Origin: Mesorhizobium liriopis
Lineage (GTDB): Bacteria; Pseudomonadota; Alphaproteobacteria; Rhizobiales; Rhizobiaceae
Direction: 5' to 3'
Length of the DNA: 64,000 nt
Assembly: GCF_024053505.1 (NCBI RefSeq)
Contig: NZ_JAMXQS010000006.1
Span: forward strand, 1-64,000
In this document: positions 38,455-48,034 of the stretch, in pieces
How the letters are laid out: the number at the start of each line of letters is the position of its first letter
How positions within the stretch are numbered: the stretch's first letter is position 1
Program-made: the position numbers and the translations under genes
The notes under the pieces: model-generated
What the model was told of the DNA's origin: nothing
Database searches by the model: none
The model's input: only the letters and a program-made list of their open reading frames with translations

Positions 38455-39744
38455 TCAGCGCTTGGCGATCGGCACGTAGTCGCGTTCCGGCGAGCCGGTG
38501 TAGAGCTGGCGGGGGCGGCCGATCTTCTGCTGCGGATCCTCGACCATTTCCTTCCACTGCGCGATCCAGCCGACCGTACGGGCCAGCGCAAAGAGCACCG
38601 TGAACATGGTGGTGGGGAAGCCCAGCGCCTTGAGCGTGATGCCCGAATAGAAGTCGATGTTCGGGTAGAGCTTCTTTTCGATGAAGTACTCGTCGGTCAG
38701 CGCGATGCGCTCGAGCTCGATGGCGACATCGAGCGTCGGATCGTCCTTGATGCCGAGTTCGCCGAGCACTTCATGCGTGGTGCGCTGCATGATCTTGGCG
38801 CGCGGATCGTAGTTCTTGTAGACGCGGTGGCCGAAGCCCATCAGGCGGAACGGGTCGTTCTTGTCCTTGGCGCGCGCGACATATTCCGGGATGCGATCGA
38901 CGGTGCCGATCTCGGACAGCATGTTGAGCGCGGCTTCGTTGGCGCCGCCATGCGCCGGGCCCCAGAGACAGGCGATGCCGGCAGCGATACAGGCGAACGG
39001 ATTGGCGCCCGAGGAGCCGGCGAGACGCACGGTCGAGGTCGAGGCGTTCTGCTCGTGATCGGCATGGAGGATGAAGATGCGGTCCATGGCGCGGGCCAGA
39101 ACCGGGTTCACCTTGTATTCCTCGCAAGGGACTGCGAAGCACATATGGAGGAAGTTCGCCGCGAAGGAGAGTTCGTTGCGCGGATAAACGAAGGGCTGGC
39201 CGATGTGATACTTGTAGGCCATAGCAGCAATCGTCGGCATCTTCGCGATCAGGCGGATGGAGGCCACCATGCGCTGGTGCGGATCAGAGATATCCGTGGA
39301 GTCGTGGTAAAACGCCGAGAGAGCGCCGACCACGCCGCACATGACCGCCATCGGATGGGCGTCGCGGCGGAAGCCGGTGAAGAAGCGCGACATCTGTTCA
39401 TGCACCATGGTGTGGTGCGTCACGCGGTGGTCGAAGTCGTCCTTCTGGCTCTTGGTCGGCAGGTCGCCATAGAGAAGCAGGTAGCAGATTTCGAGGAAGT
39501 CGCCGTGCTCGGCCAGCTGGTCGATCGGGTAGCCACGATGCAGCAGCATACCTTCGTCACCGTCGATGAAGGTGATCTTCGACTCGCAGCTTGCGGTCGA
39601 GGTGAAGCCGGGGTCGTAAGTGAAGGCACCGGTGTTCTTGTAAAGTGCCGCGATGTCGATCACGTCCGGACCGACGGTGCCTTTTCGTACCTTGTATTCG
39701 TTTTCCTTGCCGCCGAATTCCAGCTTCGCCGTCGATTCCACCAT
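38455..39744 (-). CDS. gltA: Citrate synthase
   Basis: 429 residues, type II (hexameric, E. coli-like) citrate synthase, first step of the TCA cycle. Motifs [12 protein letters not shown] and [16 protein letters not shown] carry active-site histidines, and [15 protein letters not shown] is typical. ATG at 39744 ([12 protein letters not shown]) is chosen over a longer frame. The upstream leader (39745-39888) contains a 7-bp hairpin (39835-39841 with 39855-39861) that could end gltX transcription. Confidence 0.98.
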   Translation of the reverse strand: MVESTAKLEFGGKENEYKVRKGTVGPDVIDIAALYKNTGAFTYDPGFTSTASCESKITFIDGDEGMLLHRGYPIDQLAEHGDFLEICYLLLYGDLPTKSQKDDFDHRVTHHTMVHEQMSRFFTGFRRDAHPMAVMCGVVGALSAFYHDSTDISDPHQRMVASIRLIAKMPTIAAMAYKYHIGQPFVYPRNELSFAANFLHMCFAVPCEEYKVNPVLARAMDRIFILHADHEQNASTSTVRLAGSSGANPFACIAAGIACLWGPAHGGANEAALNMLSEIGTVDRIPEYVARAKDKNDPFRLMGFGHRVYKNYDPRAKIMQRTTHEVLGELGIKDDPTLDVAIELERIALTDEYFIEKKLYPNIDFYSGITLKALGFPTTMFTVLFALARTVGWIAQWKEMVEDPQQKIGRPRQLYTGSPERDYVPIAKR

Positions 39745-39888
39745 CGCTAACTCCTTGGGGGCCGCGCCGGGATTTCCGGTTCCGGGCTGCGGCAGATATG
39801 CGCGAAAGAGCGTTTCCTCGTTCAATCACTTAACAGCAGGCGGTGGGGGAGGTTGCCTGCTTGAAATATTGCAATGCAGCAATAGCCC

Positions 39889-41322
39889 TTACTGCGCCTC
39901 TGCCAAGCAATCGTCAATCCGCGCGAGGCTTTCGTCCCGGCCAAGCACGGCAAGCACGTCGAAGACGCCCGGCGAGGTGCTGCGGCCGGTGAGGGCTGCG
40001 CGCAATGGCTGGGCGAGGGCGCCAAGCTTTGCCCCGGTTTCAGCGGCGACGGTGCGAATCGCGGCCTCGGTGGACGCGGCTGACCAATTCGCATTCACCC
40101 CCCGCAGCGCTTCGGCACCCTTCCGGAGCATTTCGAAACCGGGTCCCGAAACGAGGCTTCTCGCTTTCTCATCCAGCGCGAGCGGACGCTGGGCGAAAAG
40201 GAAGGCGGCACCTTCGGCGAGTTCCACCAGCGTCTTGGCGCGGTCCTTGAGACCCGCCATAGCCTGGACTAGGAGGGCGCGGCCGTGATCGGTCTTCGCG
40301 GCTTCAATGAGTGTGCCGTTCGGCAGAAAGGGCTGGGTAGCAATCAGCGCATCGGCGAGGGCCTCATCGCCCATGGCGCGCATGTGAATGCCGTTGAGCG
40401 CGGTCAGCTTGTCGAAATCGAAGCGCGCCGCGCCTTTGTTGACGTCGTCGATGTCGAACCAGGCGATCATGTTCTCAAGCGACATGACCTCGTCGTCGCC
40501 ATGGCTCCAGCCGAGGCGGGCGAGGTAGTTCTGCAGCGCCGCGGGCAGGTATCCCAGTTCGCGATAGGCCTCGACCCCCAGCGCGCCGTGACGCTTGGAA
40601 AGCTTGGCGCCGTCCTGGCCGTGGATCAGCGGGATATGGGCCATGACCGGCACATCCCAGCCCATCGCCTTGTAGATCACCGTTTGGCGGGCGGCGTTGG
40701 TGAGATGGTCGTCGCCGCGAATGATGTGGGTGACGCCCATGTCGTGGTCATCGACAACCACGGCATGCATGTAGGTCGGCGTGCCGTCGGAGCGCAGGAT
40801 GATGAAATCGTCCAGATCCTTGTTCGGAAAGCGCACTTCGCCCTGCACGCGGTCGTACACGACGGTTTCGCCCTCCTGTGGCGCCTTGATGCGGATAACG
40901 GGCCTGACGCCTTCGGGCGCTTCGGCCGGATCACGGTCGCGCCAGCGGCCATCATAGCGGGGCGGCCGGCCCTCGGCCTTCGCCTTCTCACGCATCGCGT
41001 CGAGCTCGGCGGGCGTGGTGTAGCAGTAGTAGGCTTCGCCCTTGGCGACCAGCTCTTCGGCGACCTCGCGATGGCGCGGGGCGCGTTCGAATTGCGATAT
41101 CGGCTCGCCGTCCCATTCGAGGCCGAGCCAGCTCAAGCCATCGAGAATCGCGGCGGTGGCGGCATCCGTCGAACGCTCGCGATCGGTGTCCTCGATGCGA
41201 AGCAGCATCGTGCCGTTGGTGTGCTTCGAATAAAGCCAGTTGAAAAGTGCCGTGCGCGCGCCGCCGATATGCAGATAGCCTGTGGGCGACGGCGCGAAGC
41301 GCGTTACGATGCGGTCTGTCAT
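39889..41322 (-). CDS. gltX: Glutamate-tRNA ligase
   Basis: 477 residues. Class I synthetase: the HIGH-type motif appears as [14 protein letters not shown] near residue 16 and the KMSKS-type motif as KLSKRHGA. Charges tRNA-Glu, and in many alphaproteobacteria also tRNA-Gln for later amidation by GatCAB; discrimination cannot be read from sequence by eye. Divergent from comEC and upstream of gltA on the same strand. Confidence 0.97.
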   Translation of the reverse strand: MTDRIVTRFAPSPTGYLHIGGARTALFNWLYSKHTNGTMLLRIEDTDRERSTDAATAAILDGLSWLGLEWDGEPISQFERAPRHREVAEELVAKGEAYYCYTTPAELDAMREKAKAEGRPPRYDGRWRDRDPAEAPEGVRPVIRIKAPQEGETVVYDRVQGEVRFPNKDLDDFIILRSDGTPTYMHAVVVDDHDMGVTHIIRGDDHLTNAARQTVIYKAMGWDVPVMAHIPLIHGQDGAKLSKRHGALGVEAYRELGYLPAALQNYLARLGWSHGDDEVMSLENMIAWFDIDDVNKGAARFDFDKLTALNGIHMRAMGDEALADALIATQPFLPNGTLIEAAKTDHGRALLVQAMAGLKDRAKTLVELAEGAAFLFAQRPLALDEKARSLVSGPGFEMLRKGAEALRGVNANWSAASTEAAIRTVAAETGAKLGALAQPLRAALTGRSTSPGVFDVLAVLGRDESLARIDDCLAEAQ

Positions 41323-41418
41323 GAAAAGTCTCGCTCGGGCGACAGAAGAACCGCCCGCGTCGGTTTGCGGTGCGGGTGATGTAGCATAGGCGAGACACCG
41401 CGCAAGGGCGGGCTGGGG

Positions 41419-43653
41419 ATGAGCGACGCGCCGGGGAGGGTGCTGGCAAGCGGCAGCCGGGCGATGCTCCGGCCGCTCGCGCTTGCCTTGCCGCGCGTTT
41501 CAATCGGCGCGTTGCGGCGGGACTTGGCAATCGAGGAAGATCGCGGGATCCTCTTTCTGCTTGGCACGGTGGCGCTGGGGTTCGGCGCCGTTCTCTACTT
41601 CCTTGCACCGTTCGAGCCGCCGCTCTGGCTGCCTGTTCTGGCAGTGGTCGCCGCCATGTCAGTCTTGTGGAGGCTGGCGCTTGGCCGCGCCTCGACGCTC
41701 GCGGTGGTGACACTCCTGTTGATCTCCGTCGGCGCCCTGGCCGGGAAGCTCGAGACGCTGCGCCACTCGACGCGTGTCATCGGTTCGGAGATCAGCACCA
41801 AGCTGACCGCGCAGGTGGTGCAGATCGAGCGGATGGCGAACGGGCGGACGCGGCTGACGCTCGACGTGGTTTCGACCGAACGACCCAAGCTGCGCTACGC
41901 GCCGGAACGGGTCCGGGTTTCCGCGCGGAAAGTGCCGGACGGAGTTAGGGCGGGAAGTCTCGTTTCGGGCATCGTCCGGCTGATGCCGCCTTCGGGGCCG
42001 GTTCGTCCGGGTGGCTACGACTTTTCGTTCGAAAGCTATTTCGACGGCATCGGGGCGAGCGGGTTCTTTCTCCGCGACCCTGAATTGCTGCCGGATGATC
42101 CGAGGCATCCTGCCGGTTGGCAGGGCGCGCTGGAGAATGCCAGGGCGCGCATCGCGGATCGCATTGCCGGAACGATCGGCGGCACCGAGGGGCAGATCGC
42201 GGCAGCGCTCGTGGTCGGCATTCGCGCGGGCATTCCGGAGGATGTGAACGAGGTTCTGCGCAAGACAGGTCTGGCGCACATTCTCTCTATCTCGGGGCTG
42301 CATATGGCGCTGGTGGCGGGCATTGCGCTGGGCAGTTTGCGCTTCGTTCTCGCGTTGTTTCCAGCTCATGCCTCGCGTCATGCGGTGAGGAAAGTCGCGT
42401 CGGCAGGAGCGCTGGCGCTTTTGACGGGATACTTCTTCTTTTCGGGCGGCGATGTGGCGGCGCAGCGGTCTTATGTGATGCTGGCCGTAATCCTTCTGGC
42501 CGTGATGTTCGACCGCGCGGCGCTGACCATGCGCAACCTCGCGATTGCGGCCGGCATCACCATTCTTTTCGCGCCGCACGAGGTGATGGGGCCGAGCTTT
42601 CAGATGTCGTTCGCGGCAACCGCCGCGCTGATCGCCGCCTATGGATGGTGGGTGGATCGCCAACGGATGCGGTCGCACTCGCCGCCGGGGGATCGAGGCG
42701 TCATTTCGAGCGCCGTTCATTGGCTCGGCGTGGTTGTCGCCGGCGGTGCCGCGACTTCGCTCGTGGCGGGCAGCGCGACGCTGCTGTTCAGCGCCTACCA
42801 TTTTCAGCGCGCATCGCCCTTCGGTGTCGTGGCAAACCTTGCCGTCATGCCGTTGGTGTCGATCCTCGTGATGCCGTTCTGCCTGCTCGGCATGATCCTC
42901 ATGCCCTTCGGCCTCGACTGGCTCGCCTGGGCTGTGGTCGGGTTCGGTTTGAAAGCGATGCTGGTGGTGGCAGCATGGTGCGCGTCCTATACGCCGCGCG
43001 ATGCCATCGGACTTGTTCCCACCGTCACACTGGCAGTGGGCACGGTGGCGCTGATCGTGTTCGCGAGCGCCACGACACGCCTGAGGCACCTTTCTGTGCC
43101 ATTGCTGCTGGTGGCCGGCCTTGGAATGACAATTCGGAGCACGCCGGACCTCTACATTTCCGAGGACGCCAAGCTCGTCGGCATGCGACGGCCGACGGTT
43201 CGGTGGCGTTCAACATGGACCGACCATCGGCATTCATTGCCCAGAATTGGCAGAACGCGTTCGATGTCGAGACTGTCAACAAGCTCGGAAAAGCCGGTTT
43301 CCAATGTGCCGGCGAGACCTGCCAAGCGGGTGAGGGTGATCGGAGCGTGGCTTTTGCCTCGAACGGAAAGGCTGGGAAAGCGCTTTGCGGCAAGGCGAGC
43401 GTCCTCGTCGTGTCCGAGGCTTCAGTCGAACCATGCCCGTCGCCTGCAGGGCCGTCGCTCATTCTATCGGCTCGTGATCTGGCCCGCCGGGGTGCAGCGG
43501 AGATATGGTGGCCGTCCGAGCCAAACGAGGCGCCGTTGGTGCGGTTCGCACTGCGTGAGGAATACCGTCCTTGGCACAGCCATCGCCGCTTCTCGCGTGC
43601 GGCGCGAGGCCTCGCGGAATATGTCAGGCCTCGCAAAGACGCACCGAAGGTGA
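41419..43653 (+). CDS. comEC: ComEC/Rec2 family DNA-uptake channel protein, probably frameshifted near its 3' end
   Basis: The open frame gives 744 residues. The first ~590 are a good ComEC: an N-terminal DUF4131-type region with membrane helices and an OB-like part, then the competence domain with [17 protein letters not shown] and [21 protein letters not shown], many membrane helices, ending [15 protein letters not shown]. After about 43190 the frame becomes Arg/Ser-rich and unlike the family, while the expected sequence ([18 protein letters not shown]) continues in another frame to a TGA at 43674-43676. A one-base deletion would explain this. ComEC moves single-stranded DNA across the inner membrane in natural transformation. 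Confidence 0.88.
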   Translation: MSDAPGRVLASGSRAMLRPLALALPRVSIGALRRDLAIEEDRGILFLLGTVALGFGAVLYFLAPFEPPLWLPVLAVVAAMSVLWRLALGRASTLAVVTLLLISVGALAGKLETLRHSTRVIGSEISTKLTAQVVQIERMANGRTRLTLDVVSTERPKLRYAPERVRVSARKVPDGVRAGSLVSGIVRLMPPSGPVRPGGYDFSFESYFDGIGASGFFLRDPELLPDDPRHPAGWQGALENARARIADRIAGTIGGTEGQIAAALVVGIRAGIPEDVNEVLRKTGLAHILSISGLHMALVAGIALGSLRFVLALFPAHASRHAVRKVASAGALALLTGYFFFSGGDVAAQRSYVMLAVILLAVMFDRAALTMRNLAIAAGITILFAPHEVMGPSFQMSFAATAALIAAYGWWVDRQRMRSHSPPGDRGVISSAVHWLGVVVAGGAATSLVAGSATLLFSAYHFQRASPFGVVANLAVMPLVSILVMPFCLLGMILMPFGLDWLAWAVVGFGLKAMLVVAAWCASYTPRDAIGLVPTVTLAVGTVALIVFASATTRLRHLSVPLLLVAGLGMTIRSTPDLYISEDAKLVGMRRPTVRWRSTWTDHRHSLPRIGRTRSMSRLSTSSEKPVSNVPARPAKRVRVIGAWLLPRTERLGKRFAARRASSSCPRLQSNHARRLQGRRSFYRLVIWPAGVQRRYGGRPSQTRRRWCGSHCVRNTVLGTAIAASRVRREASRNMSGLAKTHRR

Positions 43654-43676
43654 AGACGGCTGAACCACCGCGTTGA
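43190..43676 (+). pseudogene. Displaced 3' end of comEC (second frame)
   Basis: About 160 codons that read on from the ComEC core if one base is added near 43189. The protein text [15 protein letters not shown], then [20 protein letters not shown], is ordinary for the C-terminal part of Hyphomicrobiales ComEC. It has no start of its own. The likely join lies at a direct repeat of CGACGG (43186-43191 and 43193-43198), a site prone to slippage or misreading. Confidence 0.75.
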
Positions 43677-43736
43677 GCTCCGGAAAGCTTCGGGAAATCG
43701 CGGACTTGCGCGGATGAGAACGAAAGACTACTGTTT

Positions 43737-43751
43737 GTTCTGGTTTTGTTT
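43737..43751 (+). promoter_or_regulatory. Near-consensus LexA box upstream of lexA
   Basis: GTTC, seven bases, GTTT: one mismatch from the direct-repeat operator GTTC-N7-GTTC known for LexA in alphaproteobacteria. It lies 24 bases before the lexA start, where autoregulation is expected. A related half, GAAC, lies at 43718-43721 region. Confidence 0.5.
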
Positions 43752-43774
43752 TTGATTGATTCCCGAGGCGCGCG

Positions 43775-44485
43775 ATGCTTACCCGCAAACAGCATGAGCT
43801 TTTGCTTTTCATCCATGAACGGATGAAGGAAAGCGGCATTCCGCCCTCATTCGACGAAATGAAGGAAGCCCTTGATCTGGCTTCGAAATCCGGCATTCAT
43901 CGCTTGATCATGGCGTTGGAGGAGCGGGGCTTCATCCGTCGTCTGCCGAACCGCGCGCGAGCGCTGGAAGTTCTGAAGCTGCCCGAATCGTCGACGCCGA
44001 GCCTTGCTGCGCCTCGCAAGTTCTCGCCGAGTGTGATCGAGGGTAGCCTTGGTAAAAAGCCGGTTGAGATCAGGAAGCCCGCTGCTGTCGAGACACGCGA
44101 GGCATTCGTTTCTCTGCCGGTGATGGGCCGTATCGCAGCCGGTGTTCCGATCGACGCGATTCAGAGCCAGACCCATTCCATCGTGGTGCCGCCCGAGATG
44201 CTGGCCGGCGGCGAGCACTACGCGCTGGAAGTGCGCGGCGACTCGATGGTGGACGCCGGTATCCTTGACGGTGATACGGTGATCATCCGCAATGCGAGCA
44301 CGGCCAATGGCGGCGATATCGTCGTGGCCCTGGTGGACGACCAGGAAGCCACGCTGAAGCGCTTCCGTCGCAAAGGTGCCTCGATCGCGCTCGAGGCTGC
44401 CAACCCGGCCTATGAGACGCGGATCTTCGGACCCGACCGGGTGAAGGTTCAGGGCAAGCTGGTCGGGTTGATCCGGCGCTATTAA
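43775..44485 (+). CDS. lexA: SOS response transcriptional repressor LexA
   Basis: 236 residues. Winged-helix DNA-binding domain at about 1-65 ([16 protein letters not shown] start, [10 protein letters not shown]), linker, then the S24 peptidase domain. Self-cleavage site Ala122-Gly123 in [11 protein letters not shown], catalytic Ser157 in [10 protein letters not shown] and Lys195 in [11 protein letters not shown] are all present, so it should be cleavable by RecA-stimulated autolysis. A near-consensus LexA box precedes it. Confidence 0.98.
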   Translation: MLTRKQHELLLFIHERMKESGIPPSFDEMKEALDLASKSGIHRLIMALEERGFIRRLPNRARALEVLKLPESSTPSLAAPRKFSPSVIEGSLGKKPVEIRKPAAVETREAFVSLPVMGRIAAGVPIDAIQSQTHSIVVPPEMLAGGEHYALEVRGDSMVDAGILDGDTVIIRNASTANGGDIVVALVDDQEATLKRFRRKGASIALEAANPAYETRIFGPDRVKVQGKLVGLIRRY

Positions 44486-44519
44486 AGCGCCGAGCTAGCG
44501 AGTGGTTGTTTGATGAGTG

Positions 44520-44549
44520 AGCGGCGTCGGACACACGGCGCCGCTTTTT
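44520..44549 (+). terminator. Intrinsic terminator after lexA
   Basis: Bases 44520-44526 pair perfectly with 44539-44545 (7 bp, 12-base loop) and run into TTTTT followed by CG. It lies 34 bases after the lexA stop. Confidence 0.85.
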
Positions 44550-44904
44550 CGTTTGAGCGATGTTCGTCGGCAGGCTCTCGATTGACGCCCGTGCATGTCC
44601 GATGTCCAGCAGGTCATGAGAGCTTGGTCGGAGATGGTGACAGGCATAAATTCTTCACGTTGCCCTGACTGGGGCGATACTCCTCCGGCGAAGCGGCGAA
44701 GGGATGTGGCTGAGCCTGGCGAAAATGCTGAAGCGTCACGATGATCCGTAGGATCGGATGAGCGACGGCAGGCGCGTTGAGCGTGACTGCTGAACGCAGG
44801 ACCGATGGGCAAATCCGCGTGCGACCTGAGATCAATATCAGTTCCATAATATATCTTATGCGACTGGCAGGTATGGGTGCCGGTGGCAAGGTGGGCTGTG
44901 GCGA
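44550..44904. other. Gene-free stretch between lexA and mazG
   Basis: About 355 bases. Several open frames cross it, but none resembles a protein family, and none has a good start. A notably A/T-rich patch at about 44828-44862 stands out and could contain the mazG promoter; a short hairpin (44743-44747 with 44751-44755) lies upstream. Nothing else is recognisable. Confidence 0.5.
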
Positions 44905-45792
44905 ATGGCATTGGAGCCCGGTATTGAGATTGGAACATTGCCTCCCCTCGAACTGGTGATTCCGATGGACGTCGAGCCTTCCTCCGATATCGCGATGCTG
45001 ATTGGGATTATGCGGGCGTTGCGCGACCCGGTGGACGGATGTCCGTGGGATATCGAGCAGAGCTTCGCGACCATCGCTCCTTACACGATCGAGGAGGCTT
45101 ACGAGGTTGCCGATGCGATCGAGCGTGGCGACATGGACGATCTCTGCGACGAGCTGGGCGATCTTTTGCTGCAGGTCGTTTATCACTCGCAGCTGGCATC
45201 CGAGAGCGGCGGGTTCGCGTTCGGCGATGTGGTGATGGCGATCACGCGGAAGATGATCCGGCGGCATCCGCATGTGTTCGGTGAAGAACGCGCACAGAGT
45301 GCCAAGGCGGCCAAGCTCTCGTGGGAGGCGTCCAAGCAGGCCGAGCGGGCCGGTCGGCCGAACAAAAGCGCTGGATTTCTCGGCGACATCCCGAACGCGC
45401 TTCCGGCAACGATGGCGGCGCTCAAGCTTCAGCGGAAAGCGGCGACAGTCGGGTTCGATTGGCCAAAGGCGTCGCAGGTGCTTGGAAAGATCGACGAGGA
45501 GCTGGAGGAAATCCGCTCGGTCATCGTTCAAAAGGAAGATGCTTCACGCATCCAGGATGAGGTCGGCGACCTGCTGTTCGCGGTCGTCAATCTCGCGCGG
45601 CATCTGGACGTCGATCCCGATACGGCGCTGCGGGGCACGAATGCGAAGTTCAGGCGGCGATTCACCTCGGTCGAGGATGCGCTTGTCAGTCAGGGCCGCG
45701 ATCTCGCATCGGCATCGCTGGACGAGATGGAAGTGCTTTGGGTGGATGCCAAGAAATCCGAGCAGGAAACCGCAGGCCAAAGTGGCTTCTGA
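44905..45792 (+). CDS. mazG: Nucleoside triphosphate pyrophosphohydrolase MazG
   Basis: 295 residues from the ATG at 44905. Two MazG domains: the first with GCPWDIEQSF and EEAYEVADAI ... CDELGDLLLQVVYHS, the second with KIDEELEEI ... QDEVGDLLFAVVNLARHL, giving the paired ExxE and ExxD metal sites. It hydrolyses NTPs and dNTPs to monophosphates and is linked to nucleotide-pool cleaning. An ATG at 44965 (MDVEPSSDIAMLI) may be the true start because family proteins usually begin near there; the upstream one has a better AGGTGGG ribosome binding site. Confidence 0.93.
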   Translation: MALEPGIEIGTLPPLELVIPMDVEPSSDIAMLIGIMRALRDPVDGCPWDIEQSFATIAPYTIEEAYEVADAIERGDMDDLCDELGDLLLQVVYHSQLASESGGFAFGDVVMAITRKMIRRHPHVFGEERAQSAKAAKLSWEASKQAERAGRPNKSAGFLGDIPNALPATMAALKLQRKAATVGFDWPKASQVLGKIDEELEEIRSVIVQKEDASRIQDEVGDLLFAVVNLARHLDVDPDTALRGTNAKFRRRFTSVEDALVSQGRDLASASLDEMEVLWVDAKKSEQETAGQSGF

Positions 45793-46303
45793 CCATATTG
45801 TGCCACCGCGCTCTGGCCGACCACAGACGGCGGCGTTCGCTTTCGAACCGTTGCGTATCGGTCGGCGGTTGCCATACCAGCGCGTCACACCTTTTTTGCG
45901 CATCGTGCTGAATCGAAATCGTCGACGTTCCGACGACCTAACCTGATTGCAAGCCGCGCCAGCCTCCCATCTTCATGGCTGAAGGCTTCGTGCTTCTCGG
46001 CTAATTCGGTCTCGCTCTCAAAGCAAAGAGGCCTGAATACCTCTTCGGTTGCATGAGTTCGGATGCGAACTCGGCACCTCGTGAGCTGGTTGGCGGGCCG
46101 AGGGATCGGTTGGCGGTATTCGCTCGCCTTTGCCCCAATTTCTGCGCCTCTGAAGGCTGGAGATGTCGGTGCGTCAATATTGGGCTCAGGCCGCGACGTG
46201 TTGGCCCCGTTGCTGACCCGGCGCTTGTTTCGGACCGAGGTCGCTTTTGTTCCGAACGCCGGGCGGAGGATTGTGAATTCCCGTCGCTCCGGATCGCGGC
46301 CGC
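45793..46303. other. Gene-free stretch between convergent mazG and hflX
   Basis: 511 bases, the longest gap in the window. Open frames exist on both strands, the longest a 140-residue leftward frame starting with TTG inside the hflX stop, but none looks like a known family. No terminator with a T-run is evident for mazG; a 7-bp hairpin (46297-46303 with 46308-46314) spans the hflX stop. It may hold decayed sequence. Confidence 0.5.
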
Positions 46304-47662
46304 TCAAGCGGCCGAGAGCTTTTCCAGATCGTCGCGCGCGGAGCGAGTGCCGCGCAGATTGAGCGTCACGGAGCCGTCTTCTTCGTCCTGGCGCGAGACG
46401 ACATCGGCGGTCTCGTAGACGGTTTGTAGGCGCGAAAGGCGGTCGGGCGACAGACGGATCGTGAAATCAACCAATTCGCCGGCAAGTTCGCGCTCGATGC
46501 GCTCGGTGAGGGCGGAGAGACCTTCGCCGGTGATGGCGGAAATGGCGACAGGGCGTTCAGCGCCCTCGCCCTGGCTTTCCGCGATGAGCCGCTCGCGGTC
46601 GTCTTCCGGCAGTGCGTCGATCTTGTTCCAGACTTCGATCAGCTTGGCGTTGGCCGGTTCGATACCGAGATCGCGCAGGATGCCTTCGACATCCTCGGCC
46701 TGGGCCGCCGTGTCGGGATCGGAGATGTCGCGGACATGCAGGATCAGGTCGGCCTCGACGACTTCTTCCAGTGTCGCGCGGAAGGCAGCGATCAGGTGCG
46801 TCGGCAGGTTCGAGATGAAGCCCACGGTGTCGGACAGGATGACGGGCGTGCCGTGCGGCAGGCGAAGGCGGCGCAGCGTCGGGTCGAGCGTGGCGAAGAG
46901 CATGTTCTCGGCCAGCACCTCGGCGCCGGTCAGCCGGTTGAAGAGCGTTGATTTGCCGGCATTGGTGTAGCCGACGATGGCGACCACCGGAAACGGCACT
47001 TTCCTGCGCTTGGCGCGGTGAAGCTCGCGCGTCCGGCGCACGGTTTCGAGCTCGCGCTTGAGCTTGATGATTTTTTCCTGAATCAGGCGGCGGTCGGATT
47101 CGATCTGGGTTTCGCCCGGGCCGCCCAGAAAGCCCGCGCCACCGCGCTGGCGTTCAAGGTGAGTCCACGAGCGAACGAGGCGGCCCTTCTGGTATTCGAG
47201 ATGAGCGAGATCGACCTGCAGCACGCCTTCCTTGGTCCGCGCGCGTTCACCGAAGATCTCGAGGATCAGCCCGGTGCGGTCGAGTACCTTGGCTTTCCAT
47301 TCCTTTTCGAGATTGCGCTGCTGAACGGGCGTCAGCGCGTGATCGACCACCACCAGCTCGATCTTCTCGCGGTCGATCTGTTCGGCGAAATCCTCGACCT
47401 TGCCGCTGCCCAGCAGCGTCGCGGGGCGTGGATCGTTCAGCGTGACGACCTGCGCATCGACCACATCGAGATCGATGGCGCGGGCGAGACCGGCGGCTTC
47501 CTCGCGGCGCGCTTCAGGCGCGCGGGACAGGCGCGGACGGTTGGGGCTCGCATCGTCCTCTCCGCGCTGGATGCGGGTCAGCCAAGGCACGATCACCAAG
47601 GCGCGGGTGGGCTCACCACCCTCGCCCGATTTGCGGCCGCTCGGGCCTTCGCGAGAAACCAA
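46304..47662 (-). CDS. hflX: GTPase HflX
   Basis: 452 residues. N-terminal HflX domain and coiled-coil region with GGAGFLGGPGETQIESDRR, then the G domain with P-loop GYTNAGKSTLFN, DTVGFISNLP and NKID. HflX splits stalled or stressed ribosomes. The start is a TTG at 47662, 9 bases downstream of hfq and preceded by AAGGA at ideal spacing; no ATG fits. Co-transcribed with hfq. Confidence 0.96.
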   Translation of the reverse strand: MVSREGPSGRKSGEGGEPTRALVIVPWLTRIQRGEDDASPNRPRLSRAPEARREEAAGLARAIDLDVVDAQVVTLNDPRPATLLGSGKVEDFAEQIDREKIELVVVDHALTPVQQRNLEKEWKAKVLDRTGLILEIFGERARTKEGVLQVDLAHLEYQKGRLVRSWTHLERQRGGAGFLGGPGETQIESDRRLIQEKIIKLKRELETVRRTRELHRAKRRKVPFPVVAIVGYTNAGKSTLFNRLTGAEVLAENMLFATLDPTLRRLRLPHGTPVILSDTVGFISNLPTHLIAAFRATLEEVVEADLILHVRDISDPDTAAQAEDVEGILRDLGIEPANAKLIEVWNKIDALPEDDRERLIAESQGEGAERPVAISAITGEGLSALTERIERELAGELVDFTIRLSPDRLSRLQTVYETADVVSRQDEEDGSVTLNLRGTRSARDDLEKLSAA

Positions 47663-47671
47663 TGAAGTTCC

Positions 47672-47911
47672 TTAGCTTGCGTCTTCGCCTTCGAACATGT
47701 TCACGGGCTGGCTCGGCATGATCGTGGAGATGGCATGCTTATAAACGAGCTGCGAGTGACCGTCGCGGCGAAGCAGAACGCAGAAGTTGTCGAAAGAAGT
47801 GACCACGCCGGTGAGTTTCACGCCGTTGATCAGGAAAATGGTGAGAGGATTCTTGCTCTTGCGAACGGAGTTCAGGAACAAGTCCTGAAGGTTCTGAGAC
47901 TTGTCAGCCAT
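47672..47911 (-). CDS. hfq: RNA-binding protein Hfq
   Basis: 79 residues, the compact alphaproteobacterial Hfq. Sm1 and Sm2 motifs are clear: [20 protein letters not shown] at the start and [12 protein letters not shown] later, with the proximal-face residues of the YKHA motif. It is the hexameric chaperone for small RNA-mRNA pairing. The leader (47912-48034) carries an unusual inverted repeat and two palindromes. Confidence 0.98.
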   Translation of the reverse strand: MADKSQNLQDLFLNSVRKSKNPLTIFLINGVKLTGVVTSFDNFCVLLRRDGHSQLVYKHAISTIMPSQPVNMFEGEDAS

Positions 47912-47937
47912 GCTTTATTCTTTTCTTTGCCTCAGTT

Positions 47938-48025
47938 CGCGAACCCGGTGAGGGAAAGGCAGATTCGCGAAGTCCCACTTGATTGCAGTCGCGGCGCTTC
48001 CAGTCGCCATTCGAGACTGCAATCA
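47938..48025 (-). promoter_or_regulatory. Inverted repeat and paired TTCGCGAA palindromes upstream of hfq
   Basis: A perfect 11-bp inverted repeat (47980-47990 with 48015-48025) encloses 24 bases that hold a smaller stem (47993-47996 with 48005-48008). Closer to hfq the 8-base palindrome TTCGCGAA occurs twice, at 47938-47945 and 47964-47971, 26 bases centre to centre. There is no T-run, so a terminator for the upstream gene is unlikely. Candidate operator or leader element for hfq; inferred. Confidence 0.45.
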
Positions 48026-48034
48026 TTGGCGGTA

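Noticed and set aside
41419-43676. Programmed ribosomal frameshift in comEC
   Set aside because: No slippery heptamer at the join; a simple indel or read error at the CGACGG repeat is more likely.
44614-45531. 305-residue leftward frame over mazG and the lexA-mazG gap
   Set aside because: Mostly antisense to mazG; the part in the gap shows no domain.
45885-46307. 140-residue leftward frame beginning in the hflX stop
   Set aside because: Starts with TTG without ribosome binding site and reads as random basic sequence; could be a decayed gene but cannot be supported.
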